The notes: generated by a model from the sequence alone, not told the origin. Counted from the first letter of the stretch, positions 28,009 through 36,812 are shown. The stretch is 64,000 bases of DNA from Brevundimonas mediterranea (GCF_014196125.1 NZ_JACIDA010000002.1:882494-946493); one strand, 5' to 3'. Translations and numbers: made by a program.

Positions 28009-30379
28009 GAGGAAGATCCTTCCGGGGGTGAGACTTGCAGGATGCGGGGGTGGGCGTCGCCGCGAACGGCGGCCAGTTCCGCGGGGGTGAGAACGCCGGA
28101 CGCGTCGGCGCCGAGGAGGTCCGCGCAGGCAACCGCTGCATGGGCCCAGGTGCACCGGTTGGCGAACAGCATGCCCGGGGTGTCGAGGGTTCCGCCGCGG
28201 CTGATGTAGCCCAGAGCCCGGGTGCGTCGGGGTCCGCCGTCGAGGCGGCGCAGCAGGCCGAGCATGGGCTCGGGCCGCGTATGGGTCAGGATCAGGCGCG
28301 GCAGGCGCTCGGGGAAGCAGGCCTCCAGGTCCTCGGGCGACGCGGTATGCCTCGCCTCGATCTCGTCGCGCGGGGCCCGGAACCGGCCCGGCTCGAGCAG
28401 GGCCACGACGCAGACCCGGCGGCCGCTCCGTTCCAGCCGGACGGCGGCGGCGATGGCTTCTCGGGCCTGATAGGCGCCGACCGCGACGATCTGCATCTCG
28501 GCCGCGGCCGGGTCGCCGTGAATCACCCCCGCGCCCCTCGCCCACAGGGCCTCGGCGGCGGCGGCGTCGACCAGGCAGGGCCCGATCCGTTTCGGGACGA
28601 CGAGACAGGCGACCTCGCCGCGGCCGCCGTAGACGCCGCGAAGCGCGGCCACGGCGCTGTTGGCGTCGACCGGGAACAGCACCCGCGCGGTGTCGGACAT
28701 CTCCCCGAGCAGCGCCTCGGCCAGGGTCGGATCCTGATGCGACTGTTCGTTCTTGCCGTTCTCCCAGGTATGGGAGGTGGCGACCAGCGGCACGCTCAGC
28801 CATTGCGGCGGGACGCCGATCTCCCGCTGCCGCCGCGCGAAGAGGATCTCCTGGCGCAGCAGACCCAGCATCTTCACGGCGAAGGCCTCGTAGCTGACGA
28901 TCAGGTTGAGGCCGCCCTTGTTGCCCAGGGCCGCGCCGGCCACGGCCTCCTCGTTCAGGGCCGTGACGACGGCCCCGTCCACCGCTTCCGGCAGGCCCGG
29001 CTCCGGGCGGTTCACCCGGTGGCGGAGCCGCTCGAGCGTCCGTCCCATGCCGTTGCTGCGGAGTTCGTCCGGGTTGCCGAGCCGGACGCGCAGGCCCGGA
29101 TTGGCGTCGACGAACGACACGAACCAGTCGTCGATCGCCGCCATGGGCGAACGCGGTCCGGCCTCCGGAGACGGCGCGGGCCGGACCGGCGCCGGCGGCG
29201 CTCGCCGCGCGGCCGGATGGCCGCTCTCGAGCGGACGGCGCTGCAGTTCATGCGTCGCCAGGGCGCCGAGCGCGGGCTCGAGTTCGCGCGGCGGCACGAA
29301 GAGGGCGGCGGCGGCGGCGTTGAAGGCGGCGCGCGCCGCTGAATCGGTGTGCGGGTTTCCCTCCAGCGGAAGGTTGTGGGCCCGGTTGGTCCCCGCCCCG
29401 GGAAAGCCGAAGCCTTTGACGGTGCGGGCGACCACATAAGGCAGCCGCGCCGGATAGAGGCGGTTGGGATCGGCGGTGAAACGCTTCAGCCGCTCTTCGG
29501 ATTCCAGGATGGCCCAGGCCACGGCGGCGGGGTCGCGGCCGTCGATCTCGATCGGATCGAACCCGTTCAGGCGCAGGTGGCGGTCAAGCCAGTCCGCGCC
29601 GCCGTCCTGGGCGATCTCGGTGCGTTCCTCGATGCGGCGTCCGTTGAGGATCATGACGGGCGTGACGAGGCCGCAGTCCTCCGCCCGCCACCAGCGCGGC
29701 GACCAGTCCGAGCCGCGCTGCTCCTCGAAGGCGCCGTCGCTCAGGAAGGCGACCAGGCTCTCGCCGCGCAGCGGCATGTGGACATATTCGAGCTCGGCGA
29801 GCCGAGATAGCCGCCCTCCGAGACGGCGCCCGCCGTCCCGGGGCCGGCGTGACTGCCGAGGGGAACCGCGGGGCGGCCGTCGGGACCGATCGCATAGCTG
29901 TAGAAGTCGGCCGCCAGCTGGGACAGGCCGGCGTCGGAGCGATCGTAGCGACCCGTCTGTCCCGGCGAGACGTCCCCGGTCAGGGCGTTGACCGCCTCCA
30001 CGGCGGCGACGCAGTGGCCCTGCCCCATGATCCAGGCGCGCGTTCCCCCGGACAGCGCATTGGCGAGCAGATAGCCCACGAAGGCCGGGACCATGTTCAG
30101 CGATCCCCCGGTATGTCCCTCCGGCGCGGCCTTGAAGGCCTCCGCCGGCAGGGTCGCGCCGGACAGGTCCACGCGGCGCGCGTAGGTCATGTGCGCCACC
30201 AGCCACAGAGCGGCGCTGGCCAGCCGATCAGCCGCGGCCAGCAGACGGTGGACCGACTCCTCGTCCGGCCAGACGCCGCGCCGCACGAGGCGGTCGGTCG
30301 TCGCGGCCAACCGCTCGACGGTCTCCGGGCTCCGCACCAACGGCCCGTAGCCGCCCCGCCATGTCTCCGCCCAGCGCAT
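28005..30379 (-). pseudogene. xfp: Phosphoketolase (XFP-like), frameshifted
   Basis: The N-terminal quarter is read from ATG 30379 (GHTGGSLNMVPAFVGYLLANAL, WIMGQGHCVAAVEAVN, PLGSHAGPGTAGAVSEGGYLG); after about 29805 the matching protein continues in another frame (LAELEYVHMPLRGESLVAFLSDGAFEEQR and on through SHTWENGKNEQSHQDP to the stop at 28005). Joined, it would be about 790 residues, the normal phosphoketolase length. The enzyme splits xylulose- or fructose-phosphate to acetyl-phosphate using ThDP. The break is a few missing bases after GGYLG. Either a real mutation or a sequence error; the downstream genes are coupled to its stop. Confidence 0.85.
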
Positions 30380-30539
30380 CGATTCCTCGTCCGTCCGTCA
30401 GCGTCCGGCCTCGATCCGGTCGTGCGTATGACGCCGCTCGCACGGAATGCTTACGGCGGGGGGATCGATGTCGCCGCGCCTTGCGCGCGGTCCCCCGGGG
30501 CGCCAAGATGATCGCCTGCCTGATGAAACGGATGACGAG

Positions 30540-31211
30540 ATGTGCCTGTCGGCGCCCGTGAGCTTCGCCGCCGCCGCCCTGCTGATCCCGACCGGCGGCT
30601 TCACCGTGGCGACGGCGCTGAGGCGTGATCCGCGCTACGCCATGCTGGCCGCTCTGCCGATCCTTCTGGGCCTCCAGCAACTGATGGAGGGGTTCATCTG
30701 GGTGGCGGGCTCCGGCGGCGATCCGGAGGGCGCCCGCCTCTATTCCCTCGCCTATATGTTCTTCGCCTGGGTGGCCTGGCCGATCTGGCTGCCGGTCTCG
30801 GTGTATTTCATCGAGCCGCACCGGCGGCGCGCGGCCTATCTGGTGTTCGCGGTCGCCGGGGCCGCCCTGGGGGCGGTTCAGTTCATTCCCTATCTGGTCC
30901 ACGAGGGCTGGCTGCAGGTCACCCTGCTGCCCCGCGCGATCCGCTACAGCGACACCGAACTGCTCGACGCGGTCATCGGCCGGCCCATGACCTACCTTGT
31001 CTATGTCACGATCATCATCGTCCCGCTGCTGCTTTCGACGGATCGCACGGCAAGGGTGTTCGGCAGCCTGGTGGCGCTGGTGCTGGCGGTCACCGTCGGC
31101 TTCTTCCAGTGGGCCTATATCTCGGTCTTCTGCTTCGGCGGCGCGGCGGCGTCCCTGTATCTGATCTGGGCCCTCTCCCGGAAGCCGGCGGCGTCGCCCG
31201 CGCCCTGCTGA
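30540..31211 (+). CDS. DUF6629-type membrane protein
   Basis: 223 residues with about seven hydrophobic helices. The N-terminus MCLSAPVSFAAAALLIPTG and the LGLQQLMEGFIW segment match uncharacterised DUF6629 membrane proteins (typically MCFSATASF and QQxxEGxxW). Function is unknown. It is divergent from the phosphoketolase operon with about 160 bases between them. ATG 30540 gives this canonical N-terminus; upstream frames are not conserved in character. Confidence 0.75.
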   Translation: MCLSAPVSFAAAALLIPTGGFTVATALRRDPRYAMLAALPILLGLQQLMEGFIWVAGSGGDPEGARLYSLAYMFFAWVAWPIWLPVSVYFIEPHRRRAAYLVFAVAGAALGAVQFIPYLVHEGWLQVTLLPRAIRYSDTELLDAVIGRPMTYLVYVTIIIVPLLLSTDRTARVFGSLVALVLAVTVGFFQWAYISVFCFGGAAASLYLIWALSRKPAASPAPC

Positions 31212-31264
31212 GGCGTCGCGCGGGCCGTCGCGCGGGTGGCGTCACTCCGGCCGGGCGGCGCGCC

Positions 31265-31306
31265 GCCGACGTGGTGCTGATGCGCAGCGATCCCGCCGAC
31301 GTGGTC
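31265..31306 (+). pseudogene. 42-bp scrap of a P1B ATPase gene
   Basis: These bases repeat 20982-21023 of the CPD-type ATPase gene with one difference in 42, coding [14 protein letters not shown]. No other ATPase sequence adjoins it on the left. Confidence 0.75.
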
Positions 31307-31371
31307 CAGCTGTTCGGCGGACGGTGAGGTCGTCCGGGCGGAGCTGATCCGCCACACCGCCCGGCGCCGGT
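31305..31371 (+). repeat. 67-bp perfect direct repeat, copy 1
   Basis: Identical to 32247-32313. It begins at the end of the ATPase scrap and ends 48 bases before the PepSY pseudogene start. Confidence 0.85.
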
Positions 31372-31419
31372 CGGCGGTACGCGCGTCTTCGCGCGCCACG
31401 CCTGGGAAGGGACCCGGTC

Positions 31420-32088
31420 ATGAAGGTTCTCAAGCTCTCCACCCAGCTGCACAAATGGATCGCGCTCGTGGTCGGCCTCCAGGTCCTGTTCTGGGTCGGC
31501 GGCGGTCTGGTGATGACGGCCATCCCGATCGAGACGGTCCGCAGCGAACACCGGGTGGCCGAGCAGCCCACGGCGCCGCTGGCGCTCGCCGCCCTGCCGC
31601 CGCTCGGCGATATCGCCCGGCAAGCCGGCGTCGCCCCCGCGCAGGCCGCGCTTCACAATACGCCCCGCGGACCCGCCTGGACGTTGACGCCGGCCAGCGG
31701 CCAGCCGGTCGTCGTGTCCGCCCTGACGGGGCAACCGTTCGGTCCCCTGTCGGCCGGCCAAGCCTCGGCCTTCGCCCGGCGCGCCTATCGGGGAACGGCG
31801 GAGGGTGTCCAGCGTCGCGCTGCTGCCCGAAGCGCCCCGGGAGACGGGGCGGACGGGCCCGCTCTGGCGCGTGGATTTCGCCGATCGCGAAAAGACCAGC
31901 TTCTACCTGTCTCCGGCGACCGCCGAGGTGGTGACGCGCCGCTCCGGCGTCTGGCGCCTCTTCGACTTCTTCTGGCGTCTCCATGTCATGGACTGGAACG
32001 ACGGCGAGGATTTCAACCACCCCCTGATCATCATCACCACGGCGTTGACGCTGAGCATCGTGGTCTCGGGGTTCATCCTGCTGTGGAT
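31420..32088 (+). pseudogene. PepSY-type membrane protein, frameshifted and 3'-truncated copy
   Basis: The protein parallels the intact PepSY gene at 35020-35748: MKVLKLSTQLHKWIALVVG, FWVGGGLVMTAIPIE, then after an extra base near 31805 it continues in another frame as ETGRTGPLWRVDFADREKTS and WRLHVMDWNDGEDFNHP. It ends at GFILLWI, where the sequence joins the tail of a P1B ATPase gene. The intact copy continues for about 20 more residues. The fused product is very unlikely to be functional. Confidence 0.8.
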
Positions 32089-32163
32089 CTGCTCAAACGG
32101 CTGCGGCTCGGCGCCGGCATGGGCGCCCGGCAGCCCGCTACGTCAGGGGCGGCGCCGATCTAG
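32089..32163 (+). pseudogene. 3' end of a second P1B ATPase gene
   Basis: Codons from 32089 read [11 protein letters not shown], then a variable stretch and AAPI followed by TAG. The intact ATPase at 18900 ends [10 protein letters not shown], variable, AAAPI, TAG. So this is the C-terminus of a paralogous ATPase gene joined to the truncated PepSY gene. Confidence 0.75.
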
Positions 32164-32246
32164 CTTCGCCAGTACCGCGTTGTCCCTGGTGACCGAGGCC
32201 CGCTGAGCGCCGCAGCGGACAGGGCGGCTCCTCCAGCCGGAGATGC

Positions 32247-32313
32247 TCCAGCTGTTCGGCGGACGGTGAGGTCGTCCGGGCGGAGCTGATCCGCCACACC
32301 GCCCGGCGCCGGT
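32247..32313 (+). repeat. 67-bp perfect direct repeat, copy 2
   Basis: Identical to 31305-31371, 942 bases away. It lies between the ATPase tail fragment and the second ECF gene. Recombination between the copies would delete the PepSY pseudogene. Confidence 0.85.
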
Positions 32314-32416
32314 TTGGCTTGACGGGGAACCTCCTGCGGAAAGAGCAGGCGGGGCATCCGACGACATCGGCTGGTGGAAACCGGGTGAAGCGGATGTCTA
32401 TACGCATAGCCGCTCC

Positions 32417-32490
32417 GTATCCCTCAACAAAACAGGAGTCGAAGGGAATCTTTTTAAGCACTTGATTCAGCACAAATCTAGGCGTTGCTT
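32417..32490 (+). promoter_or_regulatory. Conserved 74-bp promoter block of ECF gene 2
   Basis: Counterpart of 24358-24431, about 66 of 74 bases identical. The conserved islands (GTATCCCTCAACAAAACAGG, GGGAATC, AAGCACTTGATTCA, GGCGTTGCTT) are likely promoter and regulator contacts. Confidence 0.5.
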
Positions 32491-32529
32491 ACTCAGGAAT
32501 CTTCACTGACTTCATGCAGGGGACCAACC

Positions 32530-33240
32530 ATGAGTTTACAGAGCCTCGTCACCGCTTCCAGCCGGGGAACACCGTCCACATACCCCCGGCTTGCTGCCTC
32601 CGCGACGCCGGCGGCTGAAATTCGCCGCCTCGTCGAGCGCCGTCTCCGCGAGGATCGTCCGACGCATTTGCGCTACCTCGTCAAACGGCTGCGCTCGCCC
32701 GAAGACGCCGAGGACGTCCTGCAGGAATTCGCTCTCAAGGTGACCCTGGCGGCGGGCCGGCTGACCGACTCTGGCAAGGTGGACGCCTGGCTCGGGATCG
32801 CGTTGCGCAACGCCCTGTTCGATCGTTACCGCCGCAACGCGGCTCGAGCCCGGTTGACGAACGCCCTCGACGCCGAGCCCCGATATGACGAGGGGAACGG
32901 AACTAACGACGACGTCCACCGCGCGCTGCACTGTCTCGCGCAGGCCCTCGCCGAGCTTCCGCCGGAAACCGCTCGCCTGCTGCGCAAGGCGGAAATGGAA
33001 GATGTCCCTTTGGCGGCGATCGCCGGCGAGATGCGACTGGCCGCCAACAACGTCGGCGTGCGGGTGCACCGGGGCCGCGCCGCGCTGCGGCGGCAGATGC
33101 TGGCGCACTGCCAGGCCTGCCCGGAGCCCTGCGCCCTGGCGGCCGCGGCCACCGCCCGCGCGACGCGGGCCGGGACTTTGGAGCATCAGACATCGACTTC
33201 GATCCGGTCGCCATGCGACGCCGCATATTCCAGGGCGTAA
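32530..33240 (+). CDS. ECF-family RNA polymerase sigma factor with C-terminal Cys motif, copy 2
   Basis: 236 residues, alignable over almost its whole length with the sigma factor at 24471: shared EIRRLVERRL, LRSPEDAEDVLQEFAL, NALFDRYRRNAARARL, and the HTH IAGEMRLAANNVGVRVHRGR. The Cys cluster is CQACPEPC, again C-x2-C-x3-C. The reading frame is intact, unlike its neighbours, so it may still be used. Its 3' end overlaps the convergent phosphorylase fragment just as copy 1 overlaps deoA. Confidence 0.85.
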   Translation: MSLQSLVTASSRGTPSTYPRLAASATPAAEIRRLVERRLREDRPTHLRYLVKRLRSPEDAEDVLQEFALKVTLAAGRLTDSGKVDAWLGIALRNALFDRYRRNAARARLTNALDAEPRYDEGNGTNDDVHRALHCLAQALAELPPETARLLRKAEMEDVPLAAIAGEMRLAANNVGVRVHRGRAALRRQMLAHCQACPEPCALAAAATARATRAGTLEHQTSTSIRSPCDAAYSRA

Positions 33241-33320
33241 TCCCGTTCGCCCGGGGTTTCCGAATGAACCGTGGCCAAGGGGTCGCCGGCCGCCACTTCC
33301 ATGCCAAGGCGGACGCGCAT
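33186..33320 (-). pseudogene. 3' end of a second archaeal-type thymidine/AMP phosphorylase gene
   Basis: The last 44 codons (RVRLGMEVAAGDPLATVHSE, then ERDYALEYAASHGDRIEV) match the end of deoA at 25127 (HVRLGMEVAAGDALATVHAE, ELDYAMVYAASHTDLIEV). Upstream of 33320 similarity decays quickly; only traces (GQVDAICGRQ) may extend to about 33410. Confidence 0.8.
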
Positions 33321-33685
33321 CGGCCCGTGCTGGTGGGCAAGCTGTTCATCTTCGCGCGCATGCTGGTCCTGGCGGCCGCAAATCGCGTCCACCTGGCCCC
33401 GGATCTCGCCAGCGCCCGTCACATTCCCAAGGACTTCCGGCGCGGTCGGACGTCTGAAGCTCGACCTGGTGATGGAAACCCTCCTCGCTCTGGCGCTCCT
33501 CGTCGTGGTCGTGGTCGCGGTCATGGCGCCCTGTCTCCGGTCACGCCCATCACCATGGCGAAGTCGGCATGGCGGCTGGCGCGCGACTCCCTTGCCAGGC
33601 GACCAGCGTCGGGACCCTGCGCCCAACCGCCACCCGCCTGGCGCCGGTGGCGCTTCCGCACCAATCTGACTAGGCTGGGACGGCG
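33321..33685. other. Decayed region between phosphorylase fragment and orphan nuclease
   Basis: About 365 bases. The left part may be worn phosphorylase sequence. Around 33500 the minus strand can be read as a short His/Asp-rich stretch (HDRDHDHDEE), hinting at debris of a metal-binding protein. No intact gene. Confidence 0.4.
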
Positions 33686-34978
33686 ATGGAGTTCTGTGGG
33701 GGCGGCGTGCCGGATCGACTTCAAGAGCTTATCGAGCAGTGGCGCGACGATCCTTCGGCCACCTATAGGACGTGGTTCCTGTGGGATGAACGGCTGAAGA
33801 ATTTCCGGTCCATCCGGCGGGGCATCGGTCAGGTCGTCGAGGAGATCGAGGCGGGCCGGTTCGGCGTCGCCTATCGTGGCTCGTCGCTGGAGACCATCGT
33901 CCATTCGGTCGCCGAACAACGCCAGATATTCAGGGGCGCCGACCACGCGTTCCTGTGGAAGCCCAAGCTCCGGATTCCCGACATCTACGAGAACCCGCCC
34001 AACCAGCGCGCCTTTGGCCGTCTGCTGCATCACTGCAGCTGCTGTTCAACCGGCGCCGAGATCCTGTCCGGCATCCGCACGATCGATCAGCTCAAGATCA
34101 AGGGCCTCGGGCCGGCCGTGGCCAACCTGATCTACTTCTTGCATCCCACGCACGCCCCGCCGTTCAACACCGCCATCGTCAATGGCTACAACGCAATCAC
34201 CGGGTCGAAAGTGAAGCTGGGCAGTTGGGAGCACTATCTGGCCATGCGTGAGGGAATTCTGGAACTCAACGCCCGCTATCGCGACCTGCTGTCAAACGAC
34301 CTGGGCGCCATCGCGGGCTTCCTGTTCGATGTCGGGTCAGGACGATACCCCGCTCCGCCCCTGGAAAGCGAAGATCTCTCTGACCGTGACTGGGATCGGC
34401 GGCTGGCTGAAGCCCGGGCTGAAGCGGTGAAGTTCGAGAAGACCGCGCTGCAGCAACGCGACACTGATCGCACCCACACCGAAGTTCAGGCATGGATCCG
34501 GGATCTGGGGCGAGCGCTCGGCTATCGCGTGTGGATCGCCGCCAATGACCGCAGCCGGCCTTATGACGGCGCGCGTCTCGGTGAGGGTTGTCTGGACCAG
34601 CTGCCCGCGGCGCTGGCGAACGGCGCGGGTGCAGAGTCGATCCGCCTCATCGACGTCCTCTGGCTGGAGGCCGGCGCGGATCGCGTGACAGCCGCCTTTG
34701 AGGTCGAACACTCCACCACGATTTATTCCGGCGTCGTGCGTATGCTGGACCTCGCCCTGTCTGGCGAGCTCCATACGTCCGCAGGCCTGTTCCTGGTGGC
34801 GCCAGACAGCCGCGAGGGCGATGTCGGCGCCCAGTTGCGGCGGCCCGCCTTCAGCCGGATCGCGGACCTTGACGTGCGCTACCTTCCCTATGGCGAACTG
34901 GAACGGCACCGGGCTTCAATCGCCCGCTTCGGGACCGACCTTCGGGCCCTGACAGAAATCTCCCACCGCCTGATCTGA
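33686..34978 (+). CDS. Orphan protein, possible PD-(D/E)XK-type nuclease
   Basis: 430 residues; no named family recognised. Residues about 130-150 (LKIKGLGPAVANLIYFLHP) resemble a helix-hairpin-helix DNA-binding element. The C-terminal half (about 260-400) has EVQAWIRDLGRALGY, IDVLWLEAG and then AAFEVEHSTTIYSGVVRMLDL near 336-355; the D...ExE spacing around beta strands resembles restriction-type PD-(D/E)XK cores. No methyltransferase is adjacent. Codon use and lower similarity to neighbouring functions suggest recent arrival. ATG 33686 or GTG 33707 could be the start. Confidence 0.55.
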   Translation: MEFCGGGVPDRLQELIEQWRDDPSATYRTWFLWDERLKNFRSIRRGIGQVVEEIEAGRFGVAYRGSSLETIVHSVAEQRQIFRGADHAFLWKPKLRIPDIYENPPNQRAFGRLLHHCSCCSTGAEILSGIRTIDQLKIKGLGPAVANLIYFLHPTHAPPFNTAIVNGYNAITGSKVKLGSWEHYLAMREGILELNARYRDLLSNDLGAIAGFLFDVGSGRYPAPPLESEDLSDRDWDRRLAEARAEAVKFEKTALQQRDTDRTHTEVQAWIRDLGRALGYRVWIAANDRSRPYDGARLGEGCLDQLPAALANGAGAESIRLIDVLWLEAGADRVTAAFEVEHSTTIYSGVVRMLDLALSGELHTSAGLFLVAPDSREGDVGAQLRRPAFSRIADLDVRYLPYGELERHRASIARFGTDLRALTEISHRLI

Positions 34979-35019
34979 TGGCGGGCCGGGCGGCGGTCGG
35001 CAATCGATCCGGGGGCGCG

Positions 35020-35748
35020 TCACTCTCGCCGGACGGCGCGCTGCGAGGCCCGAGCCGCCTTCAGATCCCGCGCCAGCCGAATCCAGAGCAGGATGAACCC
35101 TGAAACCACGATGCTCAGCGTCAAGGCTGTGGTTATGATGATCAGGGGGTGATTGAAATCCTCGCCGTCGTTCCAGTCCATGACATGGAGACGCCAGAAG
35201 AAGTCGAAAATCCGCCAGACGCCCGAGCGGCGCGTCACCACCTCGCCGGTGGCGGGCGACAGGTAGAAGGAGGTCTTCTCGCGATCTGCGAAGTCGACGC
35301 GCCAAAGCGGCCCGGTCCGTCCCGTCTCCTCTGGCGCCGTGGTCAGGAGCACGGCGCCCGAAACCCCCGCCTCACCCTTGTAGGCGCGCTTGGCGAAGGC
35401 CGAGACCTCGGCGGCGGACATCGGTCCGAACGGCCGACCTGTCGCGGCGGACACGATGACCGGCTCGCCCGCCGCCGGCTTCAGGGTCCAGGCCGGCCCC
35501 CTCGGCGTGGAATGAAGCTCCGCCTGGACGGGCGCGACGCCGGCCCGACGGGCGATCTCGCCGAGGGCCGGAAGCGCGCCGAGCTCCAGCGGACCCGGCT
35601 TGAGTTCGACCGCGCGATGTTCGCCGCGCACCGTCTCGATCGGGATGGCCGTCATCACCAGACCGCCGCCGACCCAGAACAGCACCTGAAGACCGACGAC
35701 CAGCGCGATCCATTTGTGCAGCTGGGTGGAGAGCTTGAGAATCTTCAT
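35020..35748 (-). CDS. PepSY-domain-type membrane protein
   Basis: 242 residues with an N-terminal membrane helix (WIALVVGLQVLFWVGGGLVM), a periplasmic PepSY-like part (GPAWTLKPAAGEPVIVSAATG, LWRVDFADREKTSFYLSPATGEV) and a C-terminal helix (HPLIIITTALTLSIVVSGFILLW). It belongs to small PepSY proteins found with copper genes; role unknown, perhaps electron transfer to or protection of metal enzymes. It starts 3 bases after the DUF411 gene stop. A broken copy lies at 31420. Confidence 0.8.
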   Translation of the reverse strand: MKILKLSTQLHKWIALVVGLQVLFWVGGGLVMTAIPIETVRGEHRAVELKPGPLELGALPALGEIARRAGVAPVQAELHSTPRGPAWTLKPAAGEPVIVSAATGRPFGPMSAAEVSAFAKRAYKGEAGVSGAVLLTTAPEETGRTGPLWRVDFADREKTSFYLSPATGEVVTRRSGVWRIFDFFWRLHVMDWNDGEDFNHPLIIITTALTLSIVVSGFILLWIRLARDLKAARASQRAVRRE

Positions 35749-35751
35749 GCC

Positions 35752-36216
35752 CTAGCCGTGACGCGCGAACACACGCGTGCCGCCGCTCTTGAGGATCAAC
35801 AAGGTCTCGTAAGGCTCCCGCCGGCCGTCGGGCGTCTCCATCCCGGGCGATCCCAGCGGCATCGCCGGCACCGCGAGACCCACGGCCTCCGGACGTTCAG
35901 CCAGGAGTCTGCGCACATCCTCCGCCGGCACATGACCTTCCAGCACATATCCGCCAATCAAGGCCGTATGGCAGGACGCCAAGGACTCGGGAACGCCTTG
36001 GGCGCGGCGGACCGAGCCGGGGTCGGTCACCTCGGTTATCCGCGCCTGAAACCCCGCCGCTGTCATGTGTTCAACCCATGCGCCGCAGCAGCCGCAGGTG
36101 GGCGATTTGTAGACGGCGAGGTCGGACGAAGGACGAGGGGTTTGAGCGCAGGCCGCGGCTGCCGAGGCGCTGACGCCGAGGATCAGAAGGGAGCGGCGCG
36201 AAAGCGACTTTATCAT
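35752..36216 (-). CDS. DUF411 periplasmic metal-binding protein
   Basis: 154 residues. A Tat-like signal (MIKSLSRRSLLILGVSASAA) precedes VYKSPTCGCCGAWVEHM, with the CGCC motif typical of DUF411 (CopG-like) proteins that bind Cu(I), then ASCHTALIGGYVLEGHVPA and GLAVPAMPLGSPGME. The likely role is a periplasmic copper chaperone or buffer. The ATG at 36216 gives the twin-Arg start. It sits in a four-gene copper operon. Confidence 0.88.
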   Translation of the reverse strand: MIKSLSRRSLLILGVSASAAAACAQTPRPSSDLAVYKSPTCGCCGAWVEHMTAAGFQARITEVTDPGSVRRAQGVPESLASCHTALIGGYVLEGHVPAEDVRRLLAERPEAVGLAVPAMPLGSPGMETPDGRREPYETLLILKSGGTRVFARHG

Positions 36217-36266
36217 TGGCTCATTACTCTGGTGATCGGGAGGCCGGGCAACCCGTTTCCGCGTCT

Positions 36267-36812
36267 TCAGGTCGCCCGGCGCAAGGGCCGGGCCGAAGAG
36301 TGATAGATGGCGAACCTCCACTCGTCGCCCCGCTTGCGCAGGACGCTTGTGGCGACGCCGCGACGCTCGATCGGTTCGCGCGCCGTGTCCTTGAAGGTGA
36401 TGTGATAGGTGTAGGTCTCGCTCACGAATGCGGTATCGCCGTCGATCTCCACTGTCATCTCGTGGTTGCGAAACTCGAAACCCGCCAGATCGGTAAACTC
36501 GGGTCCGAGATGGTGCTCGAGGTAATAGGCGAAAGTCCCCTCTACGCCGCCGTTCTCGAAAATCGCCGAGTCCTCCCAGAACAGAGCCGGGGTCTGTGAC
36601 ACGTCCATCCGGGTAATGGCGTCCTTGTAGGCGGCGACGACGGTTCGGACCTGCGCCTCGTCAGCGGCTTGCGCATGGCCGGGAGCGTGTGCCGAGCCTG
36701 GGGTGTGGGCCGAGCCGGGGGCGTGAGAGTGGGGCGCCTGGGTCTGGGCCTGGGCGGAGGTAGCGAGGACGGCGGCGAGCGCCGATCCGGCGAGTGCTGA
36801 ACGAAACGACAT
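36267..36812 (-). CDS. Secreted NTF2-like (DUF4440/SnoaL-type) protein with His-rich N-terminus
   Basis: 181 residues with a signal peptide (SALAGSALAAVLATSAQAQ), then a His/Pro repeat (HSHAPGSAHTPGSAHAPGHA) likely to bind metal, then an NTF2-like fold (VRTVVAAYKDAITRMD, FAYYLEHHLGPEF, YTYHITFKD, EWRFAIYHSS). No catalytic function is assigned for this group; they are often found in copper clusters. Confidence 0.75.
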   Translation of the reverse strand: MSFRSALAGSALAAVLATSAQAQTQAPHSHAPGSAHTPGSAHAPGHAQAADEAQVRTVVAAYKDAITRMDVSQTPALFWEDSAIFENGGVEGTFAYYLEHHLGPEFTDLAGFEFRNHEMTVEIDGDTAFVSETYTYHITFKDTAREPIERRGVATSVLRKRGDEWRFAIYHSSARPLRRAT

